From PVC group bacterium (GTDB lineage: Bacteria > Verrucomicrobiota > Kiritimatiellia > CAIKKV01): 64,000 bases of DNA. Shown here piece after piece: positions 18,324-27,811 of this stretch (within the stretch, counting starts at the first letter, position 1; each line of letters begins with the position of its first letter). The position numbers and the translations under genes are program-made. The DNA lies in assembly GCA_945898015.1 (NCBI GenBank), contig CAMDGM010000001.1:99534-163533 (forward strand), read 5' to 3'. The notes beneath the pieces are model-generated. The model worked only from the letters and a program-made list of their open reading frames with translations. It had not been told where the DNA came from and did not search any database.

Positions 18324-19153
18324 TCAAACCCCCATATGTCCGGAATCTCTGGACGTGGATTTACAGACCCCGTTTGTACTAATTTTGCTTCGTACTGTGG
18401 CTCTGCGCGTTTGCCCTCCCACAACGTCCCACCACAAGGTTTTGCGGTGGCATACGTCCGAAGATTGGAAACGCCTTGCGATTCCCCTGTCCCCCATTGA
18501 AAAAGCCAGGCGTAAAAGGGTCGTTTAACCTGATTGCAAAAATAAATCGTGTCGGAAGAGGATTCTTTCCGAAGAATTTTGACAGGTACCGGACGGCCTG
18601 GGTTATACAGAATCACTTCGCCAATAAAGGGAATCGTCTGTTTAAAAAAGAATCCTAGGCGAAGCGACAAGCCCGTAGCATAAGTCAATCGGCCCACTCG
18701 GTGATGCGACGTGGGATAGGTCGTCAAAACGGCTGCGGGATCATTCCGTTCTGTGACAACCTTGGCCGTTTGCAGCGCTTCATCCATGGCTGAAACATTA
18801 ACCGCCATCTGTCGGGCCAAATTGATGTAATTATACGTTTTATAGGTCCACTCCACCTGCGTCGCCGTCCGATTACCCGCATCGTAATTTGGAAAAACGT
18901 AACAATGTAAAGCCAGGCGGAGTGTTTCTAAAACATCCGCAGCCTGATTATTCATACGAGCAATCCGATTCAACCCGCGAGCCTGCTGAACCGCCCCTGA
19001 AAACGCAGCCGCATCGGCGCAGACCTGCAGATGCGTTCGCGTCTGAAGGAGCTGGCTCAGGTTAAGCGTTAACCCCAGAAAAACGGACAGGGCCACCATC
19101 AGAAAAGCAAACATGACCGTGATGCGACCAGACCGCAGCGTATTAGTCGTCAT
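18317..19153 (-). CDS. TadG-like pseudopilin / pilus assembly protein
   Basis: 278 residues from an ATG preceded by GGGAGG at ideal spacing and overlapping the tadE stop by 11 bases. N-terminus RSG/RITVMFAFLMVALSVFLG then LQTRTHLQVCADAAAFSGA, the typical TadG (putative Flp pilus-assembly TadE/G-like) start. At the position where TadE and Flp carry Glu+5 it has Met, so class III prepilin processing may not occur. A long in-frame upstream extension was rejected because it runs through tadE in another frame. Confidence 0.75.
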   Translation of the reverse strand: MTTNTLRSGRITVMFAFLMVALSVFLGLTLNLSQLLQTRTHLQVCADAAAFSGAVQQARGLNRIARMNNQAADVLETLRLALHCYVFPNYDAGNRTATQVEWTYKTYNYINLARQMAVNVSAMDEALQTAKVVTERNDPAAVLTTYPTSHHRVGRLTYATGLSLRLGFFFKQTIPFIGEVILYNPGRPVPVKILRKESSSDTIYFCNQVKRPFYAWLFQWGTGESQGVSNLRTYATAKPCGGTLWEGKRAEPQYEAKLVQTGSVNPRPEIPDIWGFEW

Positions 19154-19583
19154 TGTCGCCTCCCATACGCTCGGAAACGCCCGCGGCCATCGACTCCGTT
19201 CTGGCGCCAACCCGGCTTTGAAAGGACAACCGGCCTGATGAATCCGGCAAATAGGCCGGGACGCTATCCGTAATTTCGACCTGGCAAACTCCGGGACGAC
19301 CCGAAGAAAACCGGGCACGTACCTGAGGCGTACCCGACATGGAGCTGGCCTCATAATCACGGCGAACAAACCATTCGGCCAATCCTGCTCCTCCCTTGAC
19401 CGCGCAACGACGGGCTGATGAAAACCCAGCTTGCGATTGGCAAACCGACCGATAAAACACATATTCGAGCGTAAAGAGTCCGGCCGCCAGAAGAGCAAAA
19501 AAAGGAAGGAGAAGCGCAAATTCCACGGTTGACATCCCGGAACGATCCCTGCGTATTGAGTCGTTTTGGTTGTAGTGATACAT
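19143..19583 (-). CDS. tadE: TadE-like pseudopilin
   Basis: 146 residues. The leader ends in Gly16, followed by MSTVEFALLLPFFALLAAGL with Glu at +5, the canonical TadE cleavage/assembly motif. The mature domain ends in an acidic GGDNDD tail. Overlaps the TadG-like gene start by 11 bases and follows the Flp gene by 48 bases. Confidence 0.88.
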   Translation of the reverse strand: MYHYNQNDSIRRDRSGMSTVEFALLLPFFALLAAGLFTLEYVFYRSVCQSQAGFSSARRCAVKGGAGLAEWFVRRDYEASSMSGTPQVRARFSSGRPGVCQVEITDSVPAYLPDSSGRLSFQSRVGARTESMAAGVSERMGGDNDD

Positions 19584-19631
19584 GGTTTGCGCTCCCCCTG
19601 CCTGTGTCTGATTGCTTCTACCTCCTTATGC

Positions 19632-19883
19632 TTAGAGTCCCAGGTTTTCCGCGATTTTGTTGAAGGCACGGCTGAGTAGATCGTTAAGCTTGGGATTCAA
19701 CACCGCTGCCGCGCCCACCACGGCTCCCACCACGACCACGGTAAGTGCGATTGTTTCTACCGTGCTCAAACCCCGCTTGCTCCTCTTGGCGCCGAACCCG
19801 ATGTCGTGCCATCGACTCCCCATCCGCAGACCAACGGCCTCCATCTTCGCCAATCCCAGCTTCGCTAGTTCCATCGCCTTCAT
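19632..19883 (-). CDS. flp: Flp-type major pilin
   Basis: 83 residues. Long 38-residue leader ending KRSKRG, cleavage G/LSTVE with Glu at +5, hydrophobic helix LSTVETIALTVVVVGAVVGA, and a short amphipathic C-terminus; mature length about 45, typical of Flp. The leader is longer than usual (normally 15-25 residues) and has an amphipathic first half. AAAGGAGG precedes the ATG. First gene of the Tad operon, about 80 bases after a predicted sigma-54 start. No prepilin peptidase (TadV/CpaA) gene is present here. Confidence 0.85.
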   Translation of the reverse strand: MKAMELAKLGLAKMEAVGLRMGSRWHDIGFGAKRSKRGLSTVETIALTVVVVGAVVGAAAVLNPKLNDLLSRAFNKIAENLGL

Positions 19884-19972
19884 CCTTGTTCCTCCTTTTG
19901 GATTATTGCCGTCCTTTTCTCGGAGATCTCCACTGTGGAAATCTTCCCGATTCGGTTGGCGGCATCCAAGAA

Positions 19973-19988
19973 AGCAGGCCCTGTGCCA
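19973..19988 (-). promoter_or_regulatory. predicted sigma-54 (-24/-12) promoter of the Tad operon
   Basis: Minus strand TGGCACAGGGCCTGCT. Compared with the consensus TGGCAC-R-N4-TTGC-W it matches all of TGGCAC, the purine, and three of four in TTGC plus the terminal W; the invariant GG and GC are ten bases apart as required. The predicted start is about 80 bases before the flp ATG. Such promoters need an AAA+ enhancer-binding protein, not seen in the window. Confidence 0.6.
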
Positions 19989-20041
19989 ACAGCATTAAAC
20001 ACGGGGATCCGGCGTTTTTTCGGGAAAAGTGTTTGATTTCC

Positions 20042-20055
20042 GGACACCGGTGTCC
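20042..20055. promoter_or_regulatory. 14-bp perfect palindrome, candidate enhancer site for the Tad promoter
   Basis: GGACACCGGTGTCC is its own reverse complement. It lies about 55 bases beyond the -24 element (roughly -80 to -95 from the predicted start), a usual distance for NtrC-type activator sites. It could also serve the opposite operon (start 20178). Confidence 0.5.
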
Positions 20056-20093
20056 AAAGACAGAACACGGCCGGCCGATCAACTCATTCACGC

Positions 20094-20125
20094 CAGCACG
20101 ATTTGTCTGTCAGCACGATTTGTCT
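20094..20125. repeat. 15-bp direct repeat in the promoter region of the DUF4159 operon
   Basis: CAGCACGATTTGTCT at 20094-20108 and again at 20111-20125, identical, with two bases between (17-base period). A -10-like TATAGT lies at 20149-20154, so the repeats would be at about -36 to -67 from the predicted start. The whole 19884-20177 interval, between two divergent operons, holds this repeat, the palindrome and the sigma-54 element and no gene. Confidence 0.6.
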
Positions 20126-20177
20126 CTCTCTGGCCGATTATTCTGGTGTATAGTGACCGCCTAATCAGGAGCGCGTC

Positions 20178-21683
20178 GTGAAAATTGCCCTGCCTCTGTT
20201 CGCGCTGGTCCTCGCCGTCTCGACCTCCCTGGCCGGCGAAAACGACTGGTTCGTCCCCCTGGGTCTTCCGCCCGTCGCCTCCCCCAAGCGCATCTCCGGC
20301 GGCGAAAGCCTGCCCCCTCTCCCGCTCCCTGCCACTCCGCTCCGCCGCTCGGAACGCAAGCGCGAACCGGCACCACCCAAGCTCGCCGGCAAAGTCATCT
20401 GGGGCGAAAGCGCCTCCTACACCTACCCCAACGGACTCTCCGCCCCCGTCGCCGACTGGAACCTCTGCCCCGCCGATCTCCAACAGATCCTCCGCAAGGC
20501 CGGCGGCGTCCTCGCCCAACCCTATACCCTCGACACCGTCTCCCTCGCCGCCTTCAACCCCGACCCCGTGGCCATGCCCCTCCTCTTCTTCAGCGGCTCG
20601 CGCACCCTCCGCCTCCCCGACGACCAGCTTGCCAAACTCCGCGACTATGTCCTTCGCGGCGGCACCCTCCTGTGCGACTCCGTCGCCGGCTCCCCCTACT
20701 TCACCGAATCCGTCCGCGCGGCCATGCAAAAGGCCTTCCCCGACTCCCCCTTCCGCCTCCTCCCCCCCGATCACCCCGTCTACCAAATCGTCTACCCCAT
20801 CACCCAGGTCGGCTTCCCCCGAAATCGCAACTCCAAAACCCCCCGGCTCGAGGCCCTCTACATCGGCAGCCGCGCCGCCGTCATTCTCTCCCCCTTCGGC
20901 CTCGGCACCGGCTGGGATGACCACGAGGTGCCGATTCTCCAGCAGGCCGTCTTCTATGACGTGAAATCCGCCAACCAGATCGGCGTCAACCTCATCGCCT
21001 ACGTCATCGGCTACGCCGAAGCCGGCCGCGAGGAGGGCAAGCCCGAGCTCTTCGGCGCCCACGACCAGCGCGACCCCACCGACGAATTCGTCTTCGCCCA
21101 GATCCGCCACGATGGCGCCTGGAACGCCCATCCCGGAGCCGCGGCCGCCCTCCTGCGCCGAGTCCGTTCCGGCACCGCCCTGCGCGCCAGCCTCAAGCGA
21201 GTGCCCATCGATCCCGGAAAAGACGATCTTGCCAGCACCCCCTTCCTATTCCTCTCCGGCCTCGACGATTTCCGCTTCAGCGAGGAGGCCGCCTCAGCCC
21301 TGCGCCGCTTCCTCACCGGTTCCGGCACACTCGTCATCAACAATGCGCTCGGCCTGAAAACGTTCGACCTCGCCGTGCGCCGCGAACTCAAGCGCATCCT
21401 CCCCGAGTCCCCGTTCGAAACCCTTCCGGCCGATCACCCCATCTACCGCGCCGCCTTCACGGTCGACACTCCCGGCTTCTCCCCCGAATCCGCGGCCGCC
21501 TCCCAATCCCCCGTGCCCGTGCTTGAAGGCATCACGCTCCGCGGCGACCTGCGGGTCATCTACAGCCCCTATGATCTCGAGGCCGGCTGGCTCGGCTGTC
21601 CCTACCCTGCCGCCAAAACCTACGAGTCCGCCGTCGCCATGCCCATGGGCGTCAATCTCATCCTCTATGCCATGACCCACTAG
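20178..21683 (+). CDS. exported tandem DUF4159 protein
   Basis: 501 residues from a GTG start with AGGAG seven bases upstream. Signal peptide MKIALPLFALVLAVSTSLA. Two DUF4159 units follow: one at about 70-285 with YVLRGGTLLCDSVAG and LPPDHPVYQIVYPI, one at about 300-498 with FAQIRHDGAWNAHPGAAAAL, FLTGSGTLVINNA and LPADHPIYRAAFTV. The family is glutamine-amidotransferase-like without known activity and often accompanies VWA proteins. First gene of an overlapping operon with moxR, DUF58 and VWA genes. Third codon positions are strikingly C-rich here compared with the Tad genes. Confidence 0.8.
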   Translation: MKIALPLFALVLAVSTSLAGENDWFVPLGLPPVASPKRISGGESLPPLPLPATPLRRSERKREPAPPKLAGKVIWGESASYTYPNGLSAPVADWNLCPADLQQILRKAGGVLAQPYTLDTVSLAAFNPDPVAMPLLFFSGSRTLRLPDDQLAKLRDYVLRGGTLLCDSVAGSPYFTESVRAAMQKAFPDSPFRLLPPDHPVYQIVYPITQVGFPRNRNSKTPRLEALYIGSRAAVILSPFGLGTGWDDHEVPILQQAVFYDVKSANQIGVNLIAYVIGYAEAGREEGKPELFGAHDQRDPTDEFVFAQIRHDGAWNAHPGAAAALLRRVRSGTALRASLKRVPIDPGKDDLASTPFLFLSGLDDFRFSEEAASALRRFLTGSGTLVINNALGLKTFDLAVRRELKRILPESPFETLPADHPIYRAAFTVDTPGFSPESAAASQSPVPVLEGITLRGDLRVIYSPYDLEAGWLGCPYPAAKTYESAVAMPMGVNLILYAMTH

Positions 21684-21694
21684 GAACCCCCGCC

Positions 21695-22713
<1,019 letters not shown>

Positions 22714-22717
<4 letters not shown>

Positions 22718-23592
22718 ACGCCGGGCCCTCTCAGCGCCTGTCCGCGGAAATGGCCGAGCGGCTCCGGGACTTCACCCTCACCGTCCGCCGCCCTGTCTCC
22801 GGCCCCCGGCAGGGCCTGCACCGCTCCCCCGCCTACGGCTCCTCCGTGGAATTCGCCGAGTACCGCGAATACGCCCCCGGCGACCCGCCCGGCTCCATCG
22901 ATTGGGCCGTCTACGCCCGCAGCGACAAGTACATGGTCCGCCGCTATCTGGAGGAAACCAACTTGCGTGCCTGGGTGATGCTCGACACCTCCGAGAGCCT
23001 CGCCTTCCGCCAGGCCGGCCGCCTCACCAAGCTCGATTATGCCGCCACGCTCGCCGCGGGCCTGCTTCTCGTGCTCGTCAACCAGGGCGATTCCGCCGCG
23101 CTCGCCACTTTTGACAGCGACCTCCGCGTCGTGCTGCCCGGCACCACCTCCCACGAGGGGTTGGTCCGCCACCTCGCCGCGCTCGACGCCGTGACGCCCG
23201 CCGGCCAGGGCGACATCGAACACGCCCTCAGCACCCTCGCGGACCGGCTGGAATCGCGCAGCCTCGTGATCGTGATCTCCGACTTTCTCGAGCCGCCCGA
23301 AAAAATCCTGCGCGGCCTCTGGCGCCTGCACCATGACCGCCATTCGGTGATCGTGCTCCATGTGCTCGATGCCGGGGAGCTGACACTCGGCGCCGAAGGC
23401 GCCGCCGAACTGCGGGAACTGGAGACCGGCGCGCGCATGAGCCTGGAAGCCGACACGCTGCGCACCGCCTACAACCGGGAAGTACAGCGCTACCTCGAGG
23501 AGCTGCGGCTCGGGTGTGGCGCCTGCCTCGCCGATTATCATCTTGTGGACACGCGTCTTCCCGTAGAAGACCACATCCTGAAACTGGCATGA
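22714..23592 (+). CDS. DUF58 protein with VWA-like fold
   Basis: 292 residues from a GTG overlapping the moxR stop; a longer upstream reading frame lies inside moxR and was rejected. The DUF58 signature is clear: FAEYREYAPGDPPGSIDW then ARSDKYMVRRYLEET, followed by VMLDTSESLAF, a DxSxS metal site. No membrane segment. DUF58 proteins are regular partners of MoxR ATPases; molecular role unknown. Confidence 0.9.
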
Positions 23593-25619
23593 CCTTTCTC
23601 GTCGCCCATCCTTTCTTTCTCAGCCTGCTGCCCCTGGCCCTCGCGCCGGTGGTGTTCCATCTCTTTTTCCGCATCCGGCGCAAGGCCGTGGCCTTCTCCA
23701 CCTTCATGTTCTTCCAGCGCATCCACCCGCGCCTCAGCGCCCGGCGCAAACTCCGCGACTGGCTCATCCTGCTCCTCCGAACCCTCGCGGTAGCCCTCCT
23801 CCTGATGGCCCTCGCCGGCCCCCTCTGGACGTCCGCCGGTCATGGCGGACGCACCGCCGCCGTGCTGGTGCTCGACAACTCCGCCTCCATGTCCCGCCGC
23901 GCCGAATCAGGCGAACTCCTCATCGAAGCCGCCAAAAATGCCGCCGAGGCCGCGCTCGCCACACTCGACCCCGGCGACTCCGCAGCCCTGGTGCTCACCG
24001 TGCGCGATCCGGCGGCACCTGAGGCCGGGACCCTGGGACGCGATCGCAACGCCCTGCGCGCCTCGCTCAAGGCCGTGCCCCCCACCGAGGCCGCCGGGAA
24101 TCCGGCCGACGCCCTGCGCCTGGCCCTCGCGCAGCTCGCAACCGCCCCCGCCGCCCGCCGTGAAATCCACGTGTTCACCGACCTCCAGGAAAATGAATGG
24201 GCCCGCCCCGCCACCGCGATCGCCGCACCCGCCGGACTGGCGATCCTTTTCCACCGTCTCGTGCCCGGCGAACCGCCCCCCAATGCCACGCTGCTCGCCG
24301 TCTCGCTCCCCCACACGCGCCGGCTCGCCTCCCGCCGCCTCCCGCTCTCGGTCCGGGTCCGCGCCGGGGGCCAACCGGCCTCCTTTTTACTAAACTGGAC
24401 CGAGGACGGGGGCCGGCCCGGCGCTGTAGAGGTGCGACTCGCCGCCGACGAGGAAAAAGCCGTCATTCTTCCGCTCGCGCCGCGGGCACCCGGTTCCTAC
24501 GCGGTCCCCGTCTGGATCAGCGGTGACGGGTTTGAAGGCGACAATCGAGCCATAACAGCCTTTGATGTCTGGCCCAGCCAGGCCATTCTGTTCCTGGGCC
24601 CCCGCCCGGCTTTCGGATTCCTGCCCGCCGCGCTGGCCCCGGGCGGCAACGCCGCGTTATCGGGGTTAACACCCGTCTTCGCCGATCCAGCAGAAGCCAC
24701 CGCCGCCCTCGCCCGCACCGCGCCCCTACTGGCGGTGATCCCCTGGACTCGACTCCCCGCCGCCGGCACACTCTCGGATGCCCTCAAGCACTACGTCCAA
24801 GGCGGCGGCCGTTTGCTCGCACTGCCCGATCCCGCGACCTCCGCCCCCAACCCGATTCCCGCCTGGCTAGGTGCCGAGCCCGGAGCCGTGGAAGCGCCAT
24901 CCGGGGGAGCCCGCCTGATCCCGCTGGACAAGGACCAACCGCTCTTTGACTCGCTTCGCGATCCCGCCGGCCAGGTGCGTCTGCGGCAGATCCAGGTCCG
25001 CCGATTTTCCCCGCTCGCCCCGGCCCCGGGTTCGATCCCGCTGCTGGGACTCGAAGACGGCCGCGCACTGTTGACCCAGCGAACCGAAGGCGCGGGCCGG
25101 GTTTTCGTCTGCGGGCTCGCCCTGGACGGCGCGTGGAGCACTTGGCCGCTCAAGCCCGGCTTTCTGCCCCTCGTCCAGCATCTGGCGCTGGGCGATCGGA
25201 GCGACCCCGGCGTAACGCCCTCGATCCGGGCCGGCGACCGCTTCCCGGTCATGCCTGCCGGCCGCGGTCGACTGACTGCGGATACCGTTCCTCCCATTCA
25301 GTGGCAGGGGGATACAACCCAGATTCCCGTGCCTTCGCGTAGCGGCGTCTGGACCCTGGAATGCGCCACCGGCACGATCCACGTCGCCGTCTCCGCCGAT
25401 CCCGGAGAGGGGCGCTTCGTCGAGCTCGGGAACGGGCCCGTGCCCGCGGCCCAGGGCCTTCCCCACACGGTGGAAACATTCCACTCGGCCCGCGAACTGG
25501 CGGCCAAAATCCGGCACACCCGCCAGGGGACGCGCCTCTTTCACCCCCTCCTGATCGCCTGCCTCCTCGCGATGCTCGCGGAGAGCCTGCTGGCCAACCC
25601 CCGGATTAAAGGCGCCTGA
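23589..25619 (+). CDS. BatA-like membrane VWA protein
   Basis: 676 residues. Start at 23589 overlaps the DUF58 stop by 4 bases. N-terminal BatA-type domain with two membrane helices (HPFFLSLLPLALAPVVFHLF, then LLRTLAVALLLMALAGPLW), a VWA domain beginning VLVLDNSASMS with an intact DxSxS site, long beta-rich extracytoplasmic parts, and a last membrane helix (LLIACLLAMLAESLL). Membrane partner of the MoxR/DUF58 pair. Confidence 0.87.
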   Translation: MTFLVAHPFFLSLLPLALAPVVFHLFFRIRRKAVAFSTFMFFQRIHPRLSARRKLRDWLILLLRTLAVALLLMALAGPLWTSAGHGGRTAAVLVLDNSASMSRRAESGELLIEAAKNAAEAALATLDPGDSAALVLTVRDPAAPEAGTLGRDRNALRASLKAVPPTEAAGNPADALRLALAQLATAPAARREIHVFTDLQENEWARPATAIAAPAGLAILFHRLVPGEPPPNATLLAVSLPHTRRLASRRLPLSVRVRAGGQPASFLLNWTEDGGRPGAVEVRLAADEEKAVILPLAPRAPGSYAVPVWISGDGFEGDNRAITAFDVWPSQAILFLGPRPAFGFLPAALAPGGNAALSGLTPVFADPAEATAALARTAPLLAVIPWTRLPAAGTLSDALKHYVQGGGRLLALPDPATSAPNPIPAWLGAEPGAVEAPSGGARLIPLDKDQPLFDSLRDPAGQVRLRQIQVRRFSPLAPAPGSIPLLGLEDGRALLTQRTEGAGRVFVCGLALDGAWSTWPLKPGFLPLVQHLALGDRSDPGVTPSIRAGDRFPVMPAGRGRLTADTVPPIQWQGDTTQIPVPSRSGVWTLECATGTIHVAVSADPGEGRFVELGNGPVPAAQGLPHTVETFHSARELAAKIRHTRQGTRLFHPLLIACLLAMLAESLLANPRIKGA

Positions 25620-25621
25620 TC

Positions 25622-27811
25622 ATGCTTGTATGGCCATCCAGTCTGCACCCCGTCGCCTTCGCGAGCCTCACCCTGGCCGCGGCGGCCGGCGGCGTCTGGC
25701 TCTGGCGGCGGTTGCGCCAGCGCTACTCCGCCCCCGAGGCGGTCTGGCTGCTGGTCCCCAAGGTGGTAGCCCTGGCCTGCGTGGTGCTGGCGCTCGCCGA
25801 GCCGGCCTGGCGCCGGGAGACCCCGCTGGCCGCGGACTCCCGTTTCCTGATCGCCGTGGATGCATCCCCCTCCATGGGCGTGATGGACGGCGCCGAATCG
25901 CGCTTCGCCCGGGCCTCCCGGCTCGCCGCCAAAATCCGCGCCGCGCTGCCCGCCTCCTGCCGAGTCGAAACGCTCGCGTTCGATACCACCTTCAAGCCGT
26001 TCCCCGAAAAGACGGCGGCCCTCGCCGCGGGCGCCGGCACAGACCTTGCCGGCTGCCTCCGCTCCCTCGCCGCGCAGGCCGATCCGCCTGCCGGCATCGT
26101 CCTCCTGACAGACGGAGGGGACGAATCCGTGGAAGGAATGCCGCTTCCTGCCGCACCCCTCTTCATCGCCGGAATCGGAACAGATTCGCGCGAGCGGCCC
26201 GATGTGGCCATCGATGACGCCCAGGCTCCCGCCGAAGTGGAGTCGTCCGTGACGTTTGACCTGTCGGTTGATTTACGCGTGCAGGGCGCCGCCCGGGCGC
26301 CGTTTGCCGGATCGCTGACGCGGCTGCCCGTGACACTGGCCATGGACCTGCCCGCCGGCCGCAAGAAAGTGGCGGAAAACACGGTCAACCTTTCCCGGGG
26401 CCGGGCGCGAACCACCTTCCGTGTCATGGCGCCCGACCAGGGGCCCATCCGGCTGCTGGTCACAGTCCCGGCTCTGCCCGGTGAACTGTCCGCGCTTAAC
26501 AACAGCCGCCCGATCACGGTGGCGGTCCGCCGGCGCGCCCTGCATGTCCTGTTTTTCACCCGCGAACTGGGCGTGGACTTCAAACTGCTTCGCCAGGAAC
26601 TGGGCCGCGATCCCGGCGTCACGCTCACCGCCCTCTACCGAACCCTGGGCGAACGCTTCACGCTCCAGGGCGAGCGGGTGCCCGGCGATGAGGAGCTGGA
26701 GGCCGGCTTCCCGGATGACGCCAAAACCCTGGCCCTGTATAACGTGGTGATCCTCGGCTCCTTCCCGGCGTCCGACTGGACGCCGGCGGGCATGGCCGCG
26801 CTGGCCGCGTACGTGAACCAGGGCGGGTCCGTTTTGTTCCTTGGCGGGGAACATGCCTTCGGAGGAGGCGGGTATGTGGGCACGCCGCTCGAACCGCTGC
26901 TGCCCTGGCAAATCCGGGCCGACGAGCCGGAGCTCCAGTCCGGCCGGTTCCCGGTTTCGATTCCGCGGGAATCGGCCGCCCATCCGGTCATCGCCGGCCT
27001 GGAGACCCTCTTCGCCCAGGAACGCGACGTGAGCGTGGAAAGTCTGAACCGGCCCGGCCCCCGGCGGCCGGCCGCGGAAACGCTGCTCCAGGCGCCCGCC
27101 GGTGGAGACACGGTGGCCCTCCTCGCGGTGCAATCTTATGGAAAGGGCCGCACCGGCGCGCTGGCCTCAAACACGCTGTGGAAATGGGCACGCCGATCCC
27201 AGCCGCTCGGAGAGGCCTATGGCCTGCTGCTTAGACAGTGGGTCCGATGGGCCGCCGGGGAGGTCGAAGGCGGCCGCCTGCTGGCGGTGCGCTGGGAGCG
27301 GGATCGCTATCGGCCCGGCGAGGAAGCAGCCGCCTCCATCACGCTGGCCGGTCGCGACACTGGAGACGCCACGATCACGGCCGCGGTCACCAGCCCCGAC
27401 GGCCGCACCGCACCCCTGCCCGTGGAAGCGCAGCCGGGAATGAAAGACTTCTTCCGGCTACGCGTGCCTTTTACAAACCGGGGCGCCTACACGGTCACGC
27501 TCACCGCAACCCGGCAGGGCGTGACCTTGGAGACGGTCTCCAAGACGTGGTCCGTGGCACCCTTCCTCCCGGAAGGCGCGCGACTCGTGCCGGACGAAGC
27601 CTGGCTTGCCAAATTGGCGGAGCGCAGCGGCGGCATGTATGCACCCGAATCGGCCGCCGAAAACCTGGTGGCCCGTATTCGCACCGCCGCCGTCTCGCGA
27701 ACCGTCACCACCGAAACCCCGATCGCCCAAACCGGCCCGTGGCTGGCTTTTATTTTCTTCGGCGCCCTTCTGGCCGAGTGGATCCAGCGCAGGAGGCATA
27801 ACTTAATATGA
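25622..27811 (+). CDS. membrane VWA / glutamine-amidotransferase-like protein
   Basis: 729 residues. Two N-terminal membrane helices (12-29 and 43-60), a VWA domain starting LIAVDASPSMGVMD with DxSxS, a CARDB-like beta domain, then a class-I amidotransferase-like segment (VNQGGSVLFLGGEHAFGGGG) and a C-terminal helix WLAFIFFGALLAEWI. The amidotransferase-like part has no obvious Cys-His-Glu triad in my reading, so it is likely non-catalytic. Begins 2 bases after the previous gene and overlaps the next by 4. Confidence 0.85.
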   Translation: MLVWPSSLHPVAFASLTLAAAAGGVWLWRRLRQRYSAPEAVWLLVPKVVALACVVLALAEPAWRRETPLAADSRFLIAVDASPSMGVMDGAESRFARASRLAAKIRAALPASCRVETLAFDTTFKPFPEKTAALAAGAGTDLAGCLRSLAAQADPPAGIVLLTDGGDESVEGMPLPAAPLFIAGIGTDSRERPDVAIDDAQAPAEVESSVTFDLSVDLRVQGAARAPFAGSLTRLPVTLAMDLPAGRKKVAENTVNLSRGRARTTFRVMAPDQGPIRLLVTVPALPGELSALNNSRPITVAVRRRALHVLFFTRELGVDFKLLRQELGRDPGVTLTALYRTLGERFTLQGERVPGDEELEAGFPDDAKTLALYNVVILGSFPASDWTPAGMAALAAYVNQGGSVLFLGGEHAFGGGGYVGTPLEPLLPWQIRADEPELQSGRFPVSIPRESAAHPVIAGLETLFAQERDVSVESLNRPGPRRPAAETLLQAPAGGDTVALLAVQSYGKGRTGALASNTLWKWARRSQPLGEAYGLLLRQWVRWAAGEVEGGRLLAVRWERDRYRPGEEAAASITLAGRDTGDATITAAVTSPDGRTAPLPVEAQPGMKDFFRLRVPFTNRGAYTVTLTATRQGVTLETVSKTWSVAPFLPEGARLVPDEAWLAKLAERSGGMYAPESAAENLVARIRTAAVSRTVTTETPIAQTGPWLAFIFFGALLAEWIQRRRHNLI

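Noticed and set aside
19154..19669. Long N-terminal extension of the TadG-like protein
   Set aside because: It reads through tadE in another frame; the ATG at 19153 has an ideal ribosome site and gives the usual TadG N-terminus.
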